A stretch of 64,000 bases of DNA from Ophiocordyceps camponoti-saundersi (nom. inval.) (lineage: Eukaryota > Ascomycota > Sordariomycetes > Hypocreales > Ophiocordycipitaceae): NCBI GenBank assembly GCA_003339415.1, contig PDHQ01000020.1, positions 100,141 to 164,140 of the forward strand. The letters are read 5' to 3'. The position numbers and the translations under genes were made by a program. Shown piece by piece: positions 54,028 through 64,000 of this stretch; positions within the stretch are counted from its first letter, which is position 1, and every line of letters begins with the position of its first letter. Below the pieces are notes generated by a model. That model ran no database searches. It was not told where the DNA came from and saw only the letters and a program-made list of their open reading frames with translations.

Positions 54028-54722
54028 ATGTCCGTCCGTCCCGAAGTCGTCGGCTCCCCCTCCGGGCCCGAGCCCCCGTTCCCGCTACGGATGGAGGGCA
54101 AAGTCATCGCCGGCTTCGGCCGCGGCTCCAAAGAGGTATGCAAGCCTTCGCTCTCCTCCTCTCCCCCCTTGCCCCATTGGAAATATGATGGCGGGAAAAC
54201 ACACGATGCGCACAAGACGATAAAGGAATGAGTCAAAGTTGCTTGATATAAATATATACATATGTGAGGAAAAAATAAGAAAAGCTCGGCATCCCTACCG
54301 CAAACCTCCCCGTCGACGCCTCTCTCACCCCATGGATAACCGACCTGCCCTCGGGCGTCTACTTCGGCTACGCCTCTCTCGCCCTCCCCGACGCCCACCC
54401 TCAACGGCAGGCCGGAGAGGCCTTCCCCCTCTTTCCCATGGTCATGTCCATCGGCTACAACCCTTACTACAAGAACAAGGTCCGCAGCGCCGAGGTCCAC
54501 CTCCTCCATCGCTTCACCGTCGACTTTTACGACGCTCACATGCGCCTCCTCATACTCGGCTTCATCCGTGACGAACGCGATTACGATGGCCTCGACGCCC
54601 TCATCAAGGACATCAACTTGGACTGCGACGTCGCCGCCAACAGTCTGGCCAGGGACGCCTGGAAATTGCCCGGAGCCTCGCCCTCCGGCGCCGACTGGCT
54701 TGTCCGTCCCATTTCATCGTGA
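54028..54722 (+). CDS. FMN1: Riboflavin kinase (ATP:riboflavin 5'-phosphotransferase)
   Basis: Makes FMN from riboflavin and ATP. Exons 54028-54135 and 54285-54722 (181 residues); the intron is 149 bp, longer than its neighbours, with donor GTATGC and an AAG acceptor. Seen: MEGKVIAGFGRGSKE, then directly after the splice LGIPTANLPVD with the PTAN (40-43) Mg-ATP motif, GVYFGYASL, MVMSIGYNPYY, and VRSAEVHLLHRF with the catalytic Glu106. The C-terminal helix (FIRDERDYDGLDALI) is typical. This is the monofunctional eukaryotic enzyme. Joining the exons through the splice is needed to recover PTAN. Convergent with AcuK, 209 bp between stops. Confidence 0.94.
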
Positions 54723-54931
54723 CGACGGCGAGAAAAGACCAGGCCGAGCCCGCAGCCTTCCATATGAGGTGCCACTACCTAAGTACATTACGTATTTGCC
54801 GGGGCGGGGGGAAGGAAAAAGGGGGTTGGGGTATCACGTTCATCGTCGCGTCGCTGTCATCCATCCTCGACGCCAATAGTCCAAATTACCGGAGCCGACG
54901 TCTCCTCTCTGTGCCCTCTTTTGAAACGAAG

Positions 54932-57028
54932 CTACACGGCAAGTTGATGGGGCTCCTGGTTCGGATAATATCGCGGTAGGAACTAGAAGGGCAATCGTCA
55001 GCATATGGTCCCTTCAGCACGCCATCACTGGGAGCGGCTTCTCCTCACATTCATGATAATCATCATGGGAATGTCGAAAACATCTCGCTTAATGGTCCAG
55101 CAATATGTGCAGTTCACCTTGCCGTCTCGTTCGATGCGTGAAATACCATGCTCCCCGTCGATGCGCGTGACGCGGCTGCTCAGGATGCCCGTCCTGGGCC
55201 CCTTTCGCGGCGGCTCGTCTTTCCCGTTGAGTTCCTCCTGCGTTCTGTACTTGACCAGACTGCAGCTTCGCTGCACCTTGCCGCGACTGTCCTCAAAAGC
55301 TAGCTGCGCAAAGTCGCGGTAGAACTGGACGACGCTGTCGTCATCCAGAAGCTCTGCTAGGAAGGCGGGCTGCGCGCCCGTATCGAGTGTCGCGTTGGCC
55401 ATCCGCGGCGTCGACTCCCCCGTTCGCGAACCCCCGTCGCTGCCGTTGGCGGACCCGACGTTGGACGAGTACCGCACGTGCACGTTGCGGTTCGGCTCCT
55501 TGCCGAGCAGCACATCTTTGGTCCAGCCGGTCAGGGCCGAAAACTCCTTGTTCACGGCCGCCACCTCGCCTGAGCGACGGCAGACGATGGTTGGGGCGCA
55601 GCAGTGCTGTAGGAAGTCGTTGAACTCGACCAGTGTCCGCTGAAAACACTTTTCCATAAAGATCAGATCCTCGCGCGTCAAGTCTTTGGTGCACGCGATG
55701 AAAGACGGCCGGATCTCGCTGAGCGAGCGGACGATGTTGACCAGCTTCTCCATCGGTAGCCGATGCTTGAGCACCGAGATCATGTTGTGAAAGCCCGTCG
55801 TGTATGAGTATGGCTCCTTGACGCTCGCGTAGACAGCTGCCGAGTCCCGCTGTCTCTTTCCCAGGATCGACTGGGCTGCCTTGTCGTGTCTGGGCTTGAC
55901 CGAGTGCGACACCTTGGAAAGACCCGGAAAGGCGGCCGTGCTGGGCGACCCGTCGAGGGCGGCCCGAGGGCTCGACGTCGTCTCCGTGCTCGGGCTCGTG
56001 ATGCCCGTCGGCCCGGCCGCGATGGCGTAGGCGTGCGGCAAGCCGTGCTGCAGGTTCCCTTGGGTGTAGATGGCAGTGCCACCCGAGTCGAGGCCGGAAT
56101 AGTCGCCGCCCAAGAAGTTGGACGCGTCGTAGGTCCCGTTACCGAACATGGAGGCGTAGTTGGCATCCGTCGACGGCGTCTGCGATATCGAGTTGTCTTG
56201 GGGAGGCGTCTCGGCCCCGAGCGTCATCTTGTTGAGGATGCCGAACTCCCAGCCAGCATACTGGCTGCCAAAGTTGAGGCCCTCGAGGTCCAAGTTGTAT
56301 CCCGAGGGATTGCCGGGATCGAAGAGGGCGTTAAAGTCCAGAGGATTGCCATGGTGAAGTATGTGCGCATCTACCTGATGCTGCGCGTTGGTTCCGGTAG
56401 CAGAGACGCCCGGGAATGATGGCGAGACGGGTGACGTCTGCGGGTTGAATGTCATCGTGTCCGGAACCCGGTTACTGCCGGTCGAATAGACAGGGAAAGA
56501 CGCAGCGCCAGCCGGACCAAGGAAGCCGCCGGCTCCGGGCGCCGCGACGGTCATGTCCGGCTGGGTCGAGTTATGGCGCTGGCCGTTGGGCCGTGGCCGA
56601 CCCGGCCCCGTATTGCAGTGAGGGCCGAGCACTGGCCCCAGAGCCTCTTCCGGCGCGTCGTAGAGATACTTGGCCTTTTTGCGCACACCGTCTTTGCAGG
56701 CATCGGCCAAGCCGCGCTTGATGCACCGCTTGCACGGCCTCTCGTCACCTTCAAGGCGGTATCAGCATGGTAGCCGTCGGGGTCAAGGCGAAGAAGGAGA
56801 CTCACCACAAGTCAGATGAGCTCTCTGACAAGCAAAACACGCCCGCCGAGCCTTCTTCCTCCTGGGTCTCAAGGGGTCCTTGGGGTCGTATTTCTTTTTG
56901 ACCTCGCCTGCAGCGTCGACGGATCCGTCAACCATCTTGTCGTCGTCTTTGTCCAGGGGTTCCGATTCGTCCTCGTTCTCAGACGCACGGTCCGAAACGG
57001 CGCCGGTTTCCTCGACGTCTTCGGGCAT
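54932..57028 (-). CDS. acuK: Zn(II)2Cys6-PAS transcription activator of gluconeogenesis (AcuK/Ert1 type)
   Basis: Exons 57028-56806, 56748-55049, 54982-54932 (657 residues). The first intron (57 bp, donor GTGAGT) interrupts the zinc cluster; splicing gives C64, C67, C74, C80, C83 and C92 in the C-x2-C-x6-C-x5-C-x2-C-x8-C spacing, within [20 protein letters not shown]. The next part [19 protein letters not shown] is family-specific. A PAS-like region near the C-terminus has [20 protein letters not shown] and [14 protein letters not shown], ending [18 protein letters not shown] last intron (66 bp, donor GTGAGG, branch GCTGAC, acceptor TTCTAG) joins a 17-codon exon that gives [10 protein letters not shown], as expected for the family end. 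Activates gluconeogenic genes on non-fermentable carbon. Acidic N-terminus. Confidence 0.93.
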
Positions 57029-60000
57029 TTTGTGCCAGTCTTATATTGCCGATGACACGGCGGCCTCGTCAGGCCGTCGAAGACCTCCCACAGACGAGCG
57101 AGACGGCTATGCAAGCTCCAATCCCCAGTCGCTTGGCTCTCCCATCCATCCAAATCCTTGCGAAACCACACCAGCGCAAGCCCCGGTGACACGAGAGCTG
57201 CACGGAAAGGGAGGGGGGAGGGGTGTGAATGAAAGACGGCTGACGACCGAGAGGCCTCTACGCATGTGGCTTATCACGAGTATGGCAGGCTTGATTACTG
57301 ACGTTCTTTTCTCGTTGAAAGTGCCCCCGTAGATCGGCGCGCGAGCGGGCTGAGACAGGCGGATGGCCGAGATGTGGTTGGGTAATGATGTCGAGAGAGG
57401 ATCGCCGCGAAAGATGATCGGGTGTGTTGCCAAAACAAGAGCTCGACGAGCTGCTCGTATTCTCTGCAGAAAGGAGCGCGAGTTGGGATTGGTGACAGGC
57501 CCCAAGGGCGAGGCGTTCCTGTGCAACACAGGGGCTGGTCAATAGGACGGCGGTAACGTCAGCTGCATGGGAGGCAGAGGAGAAATGGAGGGCCGAAGCT
57601 GCCGGGGCGAGGGTGTTGTAATCAGGCAGGACAATCGTAGGGGGTCGCAGCGAACCGACGTCGATGGGCTCGTTCCTGGCCGCTGTTGGATCTGGCCACG
57701 CGGTAGTCGTCAGGTCTCGATGCCCGTCGGAAGGGGGGGTGAGAATGAGACGGCCTGGAAGGAGGTGATGAAGGGGGAGGAGGGGGGGTTCAGACGCAGC
57801 TACCCGTAGCCCATGTGCTCGCCGGCATACACCATGAAGCTGGAGAGAACAGGATTGGATAGACGGCAGGCGGCGCGCAGGGCGGCGCAGAGGACAGGAG
57901 CTGGTGGAAGCCGTGGTGCAGCCGTCGCGCACAGATGAGGCATGCGAGCAGCGCGACGGTATTTTTCTTTTCTTTTCCTTCTATGATCCCGAAAGATATT
58001 GATTCGTCGGAGAGTGATCTGGTATAAAGAGCCGCGAGCGAGGAGAGATTGCCGCTCTAAGAGGTAAGGCGAAGGAGAGGAGAGGGAAAAGAGCGGTAGC
58101 GGAGAGAGGGCGCCGAAGATGACGAGGTCAGGGGGAGGGGAGTATGTAGAAGAGACAAAGCCGAGGAGAGACAGGCCGGACGATGGCCGTTGAAGAGGAG
58201 GCGGTAAGGAGGGGTTCTTCGCAGGGGCGGAGAAGTGCGGGTGAGGGAAACAGACGGTGCCAGACCAAGCAAATTCGACCGCCGGCCGTGTTGAAGCGCG
58301 GCAGTCAGCGCCAATGAAGATGAAGCCGAGGTGTATCGACAAGTCTTGGTAAGCAAAGAACAAAAATCAACCGAGGAGGGGGGGGGGGCGTTAGGGATTT
58401 CCACACGTGCTAGTGGGGAGATAATGTGGGGAAGGTTTTTCGCCGAGGTATCTTTGCGGCTGCGTGGTGCAGCACGAATACATAGGCACATCCACCAGCA
58501 GGCCGTCCTGTGTACGAATAGCACCAGCTAATACTCTTTGCGTCATAGTGTGTCATCTAATAAGTCGGCACCCGGGTAGCCGCGGCACGTGGTTCATGGC
58601 TTTTTCTGGAATAGGCATGCCGCGGAAAGACGGCTGTTTGTGACCGTAGGAAGCGTTGCACGAGTGTATGTCTATATGTACGGATACGTAGTATGTAAAT
58701 AAGTGTTGCTATTTTCTCTTTAATCGTGCATTTTTTCAAATACTTACATACATATATGTATATATCTATGTATGTATGTACGTGTGACACACATGGCTAT
58801 CTATATGTACGGATATTTAGGTATGTATGTACAAACGGCGGGCGTGCTCGGCTTACAATGCGGGGGAGAAAAGCCATGAAGATCTGCCACCTACCTACTG
58901 ACCAACCGCAGCGGGCATAGAGAGCATCTCGGCCGTGCCGTACAGTATGTATGTACGTCTGAGGGTTCAGGGTCCTCAGCGAGCTCGGCATCCACTAAAT
59001 AGCCTGCGCCGATAGCGGGGAACTTAGAAGGGCCTTTATCCGTACAGGCGCGGGATCCCCGCTATTTCGAAGGCAAGCGCCTGCTGCACGTGCCTCTCCC
59101 CTAACCGCCCTCCTTCCTTCGAACCTCGAGGCGAGGGTAATTGGGATACCTACCTCCTACTCTCAACCAGCTCTTCGACCACGATCATGAGAAGCTCAAC
59201 GCGGCTTTGACAGACATCTCCGGATCCTCAGAATCACCTACAAGCCACGCCATGCTTGTTCGAACCCCGTCGCGGCGCGGCCTGTCTGCATCGCCGACCT
59301 CTGGGAGCTGCTCGTAGCCGACAAATTGAGCCTCGTCTGTCAGCCGTCGTCGCGGCGCTGCCCAGTTCTCAGCTGCCTGTACGACCAGTATCTATTTCCG
59401 GAACCGTCGCTCCAGCTACACCGACTCCTTTTCATGGCGCGGCCCAACTGTTCTGGCGCCAGACCCGCCAATTTCTTGTCTGACACGACGACTAAGACGA
59501 CGACGGCGACGACGACGACGCAGGCATTCCCTGCAGGGCCAGTGAAAATGCCCTGCGTCATGTCACGATTTCGCCTCGTATCCTCCCATGTTCGAAACTC
59601 TGTTGGGCTACTTTTCCCCTGATCAAGACAACCGGCACACGTGCTCTCCTGAGAGGACCAAGGCGGGCCCTGAATTGGTGTACTACAGTGACTGCTCCTG
59701 CCCGTTGGCTCACGAGCAAGGCAGACAGCGGATGCTTGCGTTGGCTCATCGCCTTGTCAGCCGCTCGACCGCATGTCCGTCATCGGCCTGCCGCGCACAT
59801 AGCCGGGAACCCAAAAGCCGATAGATACGACCCGATACCCTCAAGTTACTCGCGCCATTTGCACAATCGTTGACATGGCCTGTTCAGTCTACTACGTTTC
59901 CTCTCACCCCTCCTCCTTTCTTCTCCTCAAGACAGGTCGCGCCTGTCCTGATAGCTAATGCCGTGCGACGTGTGGCTGGACACGACGTACCTAACCGGTG

Positions 60001-61447
60001 CCAAATATGGCCGATCCAATCATGCCCGCGTACGGATACATATCCATCCCAACATGAAGGCTAGCGACAACAAGCGTCGCCTTGGGAGGCTGTTGAGGCC
60101 TGGGCTCCCTGCCATCCTTTACCCTGGACCCTCGCCATCAAAATGAGGTCACTACGGATGCAGTGCCACGAGGGATCAGATGCCACGCCGCGCAGCTTGG
60201 TCACCATGATGCCCAAGGGCTTGCCATAGGCTGAAGGCGTCAAGAACAAGAGGAGCGACGGGATGGTCGATGTTAGAGATGGCACGGGCTAACATCCTCT
60301 GCAAGAGACGAACGAGGCCTGGAGCCGATACAACAAAGGGGTCATGGTACGTCTTGGTGGACGAAGAGCATGATGGCTACCCAAAGCGCCGTCGACCAGA
60401 TGACGAGTGTCTCATGCGGCCAGCACCAATCATCAGACAAGGTGATGGGGCCCACCCACCTGGGGGCCAAACCTGGGCCCAATCATGGGGGACGCAGCGA
60501 AGATGGCCCCAGATAGTCTGCAGCTCATCGTCTGCCAATAGGCTCGGCGTCCAATGGGCTTTCGCCGTCAACGAGGTACTGTCGGACGGAAATCGGAAGA
60601 CACCCGAGCACGGCGGTCATGTGTCTGTCTGCCTGGGAGACGAGATAATCAAGTTGGGCCTGTCGGGCTACAGAGGGGGATCTATTCTGCCAGCCGATCA
60701 AAGACCACGCGACCAACATGAGGGAGAAACTTGACAATGATATAATCTATCGACGTCGGCTGGTGCCAGCTCTTCTGGCTCGGCGGCTCCACGTCACGGC
60801 AATTGAGGAGGCTTCATTTGAAAAGGAAAGGGTTGCCAAGCTATTCGGCTGACCGAGAGTAGGGTGCAGAGGCCGGATCATTGAATAACTCCTCCCCGCT
60901 CGCAGCCGATGGTTCTGTGGCAAAAAACTTCTTCTCGCTCGGCATGAGAAGTATGCCTAACGTGTCAATGCCCATCGTCTTGATTCTGGCATTGGTCTGA
61001 ACATGCTGCCCCATATCGTGTCACAGGCTTACGGAGGTTCCGATCATTGCCAATGGTTTCTTTCAAAGAAGACACATCAGAAGGTTCAATGCCTATCGCT
61101 GGATACACACCTCCTCGGTGTTGGGGGCAAAGGCGATGATGACAGTTGGGCTTGATGCTGGGTACAGACTGAACGACGCTTCTTTCCACGCCCCTTCCCC
61201 CCTTTTCCTTCCAAAGGAGGAGGGAGGGCTTTTTGTTGACGCGGAGCTTCCGACTGGAGAGACAGCCTTTTTCGTGATGAGGTCTACGTGGCTCACAATC
61301 ACTCGAACGTCGTTTGAAATTGATGGTGGATAGCTCCACGTTTGAAGTCTCCTGAGCGTCCGAATCCCATGGCCTGTCTCTGCTAAGGGAGCTCCCGTCT
61401 TGCCTCCTGTGAAAGGCTGGATTTTCTGCATCTGTCTCTTCATCTGT
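57029..61447. other. 4.4-kb region without a supported gene, AcuK 5' flank to ExgD 3' flank
   Basis: The first 1.5 kb (57029-58550) is rich in purines on + (and pyrimidines on -) with G-homopolymers, and probably includes the AcuK promoter and leader. TATG tetranucleotides occur near 58740-58960. From 59160 to 59825 several overlapping short frames look more protein-like than background (for example 59588-59824, 78 residues with MFETLLGYFSPDQDN) but none has a domain I recognise. 60270-60734 is another open frame without support. A decayed gene or short-exon gene is possible. Confidence 0.45.
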
Positions 61448-63573
61448 TCAGTACGTTTCAGGCAAGCCGTCATGGGCAAAGTCCGGCACGTCGGAGTCGC
61501 AATTAAAGTCACGGCGGTAGGCAAGCCGTGGCAAGATGCCGGCGCGAAGGCCGGCCTCGTAGCTCCAGAGCGGAGCGGACTCGGTCTTCCAAGTCCAATA
61601 CCACCAGCCCCATCCTCTCTCGAAGCTGTGCATCTGGGCCTCTGCGAAAAGCTGGAGGAAGCGGCGGTAAGGGGCGGCCATGCGCGAGGCGTCGGCCTCA
61701 TTGGCAGCGGCGCAGGAGCAGGAGGCGTCGCGAGCGGGACACCGAGGCGTAAGGACGGACGTCGACTTGTCGCCCGAATCGTACGTTCCCTCCCACCGGT
61801 TCCCCCATCCGACGCCGGTGAGGAAGCGGGCGCAGTCGGTGTCGGCCTGAGACCACTCGGCGAAGACGGTGGGGCCGTGGCCTCGGTTCGGATCCATGCT
61901 GAGGTCGGCCTGTTGGGTCCAGCCGGAGCAGGCGTACTGAACCTTGCGCTGATGGGAGAAGTCTATCTGATTCTCGTTGAAGATGAGGTACTGGTGAACG
62001 TCGAGCAGCATGTCACTCGGCATCAGGCCTTTCCACTTTTCGAGACCCATGAAGCCGTCGCCGAAGACGACGAGGGCACCTACTCCGTTTCGACGAACCG
62101 TTTCGTACGCGCTTCTCGTCCAGCTGACGACGTCGTTGACGGCCAGGAAGGTCATCTTGGGCTCGTTGACGAGTCCGTAGTGAGTGATGACGTTGCGATA
62201 TCGCGCCTGGGCGAAGAATCGAGAAAGCCGGTCGTGAATCTCGAGCGAGCGCCGGCCGTTGAGCGCGCCGTCGGTGCCGTTGAGCCATCCTATAGCCCCG
62301 GACCGTCCGCTGTGGTTCCAGCCGTTCTGGCTTCCAGGAAGACCGTGTAGGTCGAGGTTGACGCGCAAGCCGTGACGGCGCGCCCACTCGATGCCGCGAA
62401 GGAGGTAACGCCACGACGTTCGGAAGACGTACGGGTCGCCGTCGTAGACCTCGACGGCCCAGTACGAAAAGGGGATGCGGACGTGATCCAGCCCGGCGGC
62501 GGCCATGGCCTTGAACGTGTCCTCGGTCACAAAGGTGGCGTAGTGCTCCTCGAGAGTCTTGCCCGCCGTTGACGACCCCAGCCGTCGACACAGACTCCAT
62601 TCGTCGACGATGCCGTCCTGCCGGAAGAGCGAGGGCGTGATGAAGGGTTCCAGAGTAAGCCAGCCGCCGAGGTTGACGCCCCGCGCCGGCCGCTTCCCGT
62701 ACGAACCCCATGCCTCGTTGAGGGGAGGCACCTGGTCATTGGCACGCGCCGAGTCGTCCCATTCGGTGAAGAGGCCCATGACCGGAAGGTCGCCCACCGT
62801 GTCCTCGGTGAAGGTAACGTTGAAGTCGGTCGTCGTCTGCCACGACCAGGGGTCGAGGTACGTGTTGCGCCTTTGCGCCGGGATTGAGTCGCGATCTTTG
62901 CCGTCGAGACCGGAGTCTCCTCCTGCTTTATTCTTGCTGACGACGACGGCGACGATGATGATGACGATGACGACAACGACGCTACAGCCCAGCAGGATCC
63001 CTAGTCGTACAATCGTTCGTAAGCTCCTGGCAAGTCTCTTTTTTCCTTCCCTTCCTCTGCCAATGAGTACTCACATAGCTTTTTCCTTGACTTTCTCTTA
63101 CGCCGCCGGCGATGAGAGTCGAATTTCTCGAAGCTGTCTTCACTACCATCACCAAGCAAGCGCTTCGCACGTCCCTCTTCCATCGCCGCTCCGCTAGCGA
63201 CCCTCTTCGCCTTGTGCTTCTTCCCGACCCTGTGATGGACGTCATGGCGATGCTTCGTAGCTTTGGGCGACGGCGGCGGAGGACGTGGTATTGATGGCCG
63301 TGGTTGGGGGGGAGGAGGTGGTGGAGGATGAGGAGCTTCGGGCTGACGTTTAGCCGGTCGTTTTCGTCCTTGGACCTTGCGACTATTTCGCGCATTCTCC
63401 CGATCGAGCTGCGCAAGCGCCGCGGCAGAGAGGGCTCTCTCCGCGCTGCTGTCGTTGGATTTCGTCGGTGGTGGTTGCGGCGGCTTCTTTCGAGCTCGTT
63501 GGGTGTTCTTCTTTGATGCCTCCGCTCCTTGGCGACGACGATTTCCCTGCGCGGCTGATTCCTTCCGTGGCAT
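61448..63573 (-). CDS. Membrane-anchored exo-beta-1,3-glucanase, GH5 (ExgD type)
   Basis: Glucan 1,3-beta-glucosidase with a type II membrane anchor. Exons 63573-63075 and 63000-61448 (683 residues); the 74-bp intron (donor GTGAGT, branch CTTAC, acceptor ACTAG) joins RKKL to WILLGCSVVV. Cytosolic N-terminus is basic and Pro-rich (residues 1-165), a transmembrane helix spans about 168-190 (SVVVVVIVIIIVAVVV), and the GH5 domain follows: GVNLGGWLTLEPFITPSLF, HVRIPFSYWAVE, VNLDLHGLPGSQNGWNHSG, LVNEPKM (acid/base Glu446) and VFAEWSQADTDC (nucleophile Glu548). WWYWTWKTESAPLWSY closes the fold. The cysteines in DASCSCAA are unusual inserted elements. Probably acts on cell-wall glucan. Start at 63573 (MPRKESAAQG) chosen; an upstream in-frame ATG at 63603 adds ten residues. 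Confidence 0.9.
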
Positions 63574-64000
63574 CGTGTCTCGCCTCCGGAATGCGGCTTG
63601 CATTGGGGGGGGAGGGGGGCCGGAAGAGGGCTCTATTGTTTTGTTTAACGCGGCTTAAGAGCGGCTCGTTGGCCAGCCAACCTTCGGAGTATTAGGGGTG
63701 CCGAGCATCCCCACAGTCCGGGGTAAGAGCTAGCTCTGGATGTACCCATATTTAGCCCTGTACTATGAATAAGGCCGCTGTAAGCCGAGCTCCCGTCTCA
63801 GACGTCAGTCGAGGGTCCGAAGGGCTGGAAACGATGCCAACGGCGGTCGGCAAAGCATTGATTACTCCTCTCGTCACCTCCCCGTCTCTCACACGCCTCA
63901 CTTAGGGAAATCATCACGAACTCATGAAGCGTCATGCCGTCCGCCTCCTCGGCAGCGTCGGGCCGGCCACCTGGCTGCCCCGGATCGCGCGTCGGCATTC
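63574..64000. other. Window-end intergenic region, ExgD 5' flank
   Basis: 427 bp that probably includes the ExgD promoter. A 66-codon minus-strand frame at 63798-63998 has no domain features and is not called. Confidence 0.5.

Noticed and set aside
57258..58363. 187- and 224-codon minus-strand frames in the AcuK 5' flank
   Set aside because: Pyrimidine-rich, low-complexity frames probably within the AcuK promoter or leader; no domains.
60270..60734. 154-codon frame in the AcuK-ExgD gap
   Set aside because: Contains no recognisable motif and has a mixed composition; kept only as a low-interest note in the region description.
1..64000. CRISPR arrays, rRNA genes, bacterial operons and riboswitches
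   Set aside because: The window is a nuclear fungal region with introns; regular repeat-spacer structure and ribosomal sequences were not seen, and short tandem units are explained as microsatellites.

Overview
The window is nuclear DNA of a filamentous ascomycete, most likely a sordariomycete and possibly Hypocreales. This rests on GC-rich genes on both strands, many 48-91 bp spliceosomal introns (one reaches 149 bp) with GT donors, CTNAC/CTNAT-type branch points and NAG acceptors, and genes typical of the group: GRG-1/CCG-1, AcuK/Ert1, AP-1-like bZIP, DUF3632 and an RGG-rich Argonaute. The species cannot be named from sequence alone. I saw no rRNA, tRNA, CRISPR array, operon or intact transposon. 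All exon joins were made by eye from splice signals and protein continuity; every multi-exon model closes in frame.

Layout, left to right: 1-1013 3' end of UTP14, followed by a (GAA)43 tract; 1.7-3.3 kb vacuolar Ca2+/H+ exchanger; 5.0-7.7 kb secreted GH81 endo-beta-1,3-glucanase; 8.7-9.4 kb telomere protein STN1; 9.7-10.7 kb DNAJC9-type J protein, divergent from a RibD-type deaminase at 11.0 kb; 12.0-15.2 kb GH115 alpha-glucuronidase, tail to tail with a 1,062-residue Argonaute (15.6-18.9 kb); 21.1 kb uncharacterised OB-fold-like protein; 22.5-24.5 kb 14-TM MFS exporter; 26.8 kb small secreted protein with dibasic sites; 28.1-31.9 kb TRAPPC11, divergent from mitochondrial ribosomal protein mL41; 32.9-35.6 kb hormone-sensitive-lipase-type hydrolase, divergent from TSR2 (35.9 kb); 36.8-38.1 kb BSD-domain protein; 39.2 kb GRG-1; 40.9-42.7 kb AP-1-like bZIP; 43.9-45.9 kb YANK-family kinase; 49.5 kb small orphan; 50.4 kb DUF3632; 51.5 kb RING protein; 52.7 kb FMP52; 54.0 kb riboflavin kinase; 54.9-57.0 kb AcuK/Ert1; 61.4-63.6 kb membrane-anchored GH5 exo-beta-1,3-glucanase (ExgD type).

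The genes are mostly housekeeping and form no biosynthetic cluster. Loose themes are ribosome biogenesis (UTP14, TSR2, mL41), glucan and xylan handling (GH81, GH5, GH115), carbon and stress regulation (AcuK, GRG-1, AP-1) and flavin-related chemistry (RibD-type deaminase, FMN1). The long intergenic regions are rich in microsatellites and in a dispersed TAGG/CCTA tetranucleotide motif that I did not see in the exons. The least explained items are the OB-fold-like protein, the dibasic secreted protein, small structured repeats at 20.6 and 52.5 kb, and the almost gene-free interval 57.0-61.4 kb.
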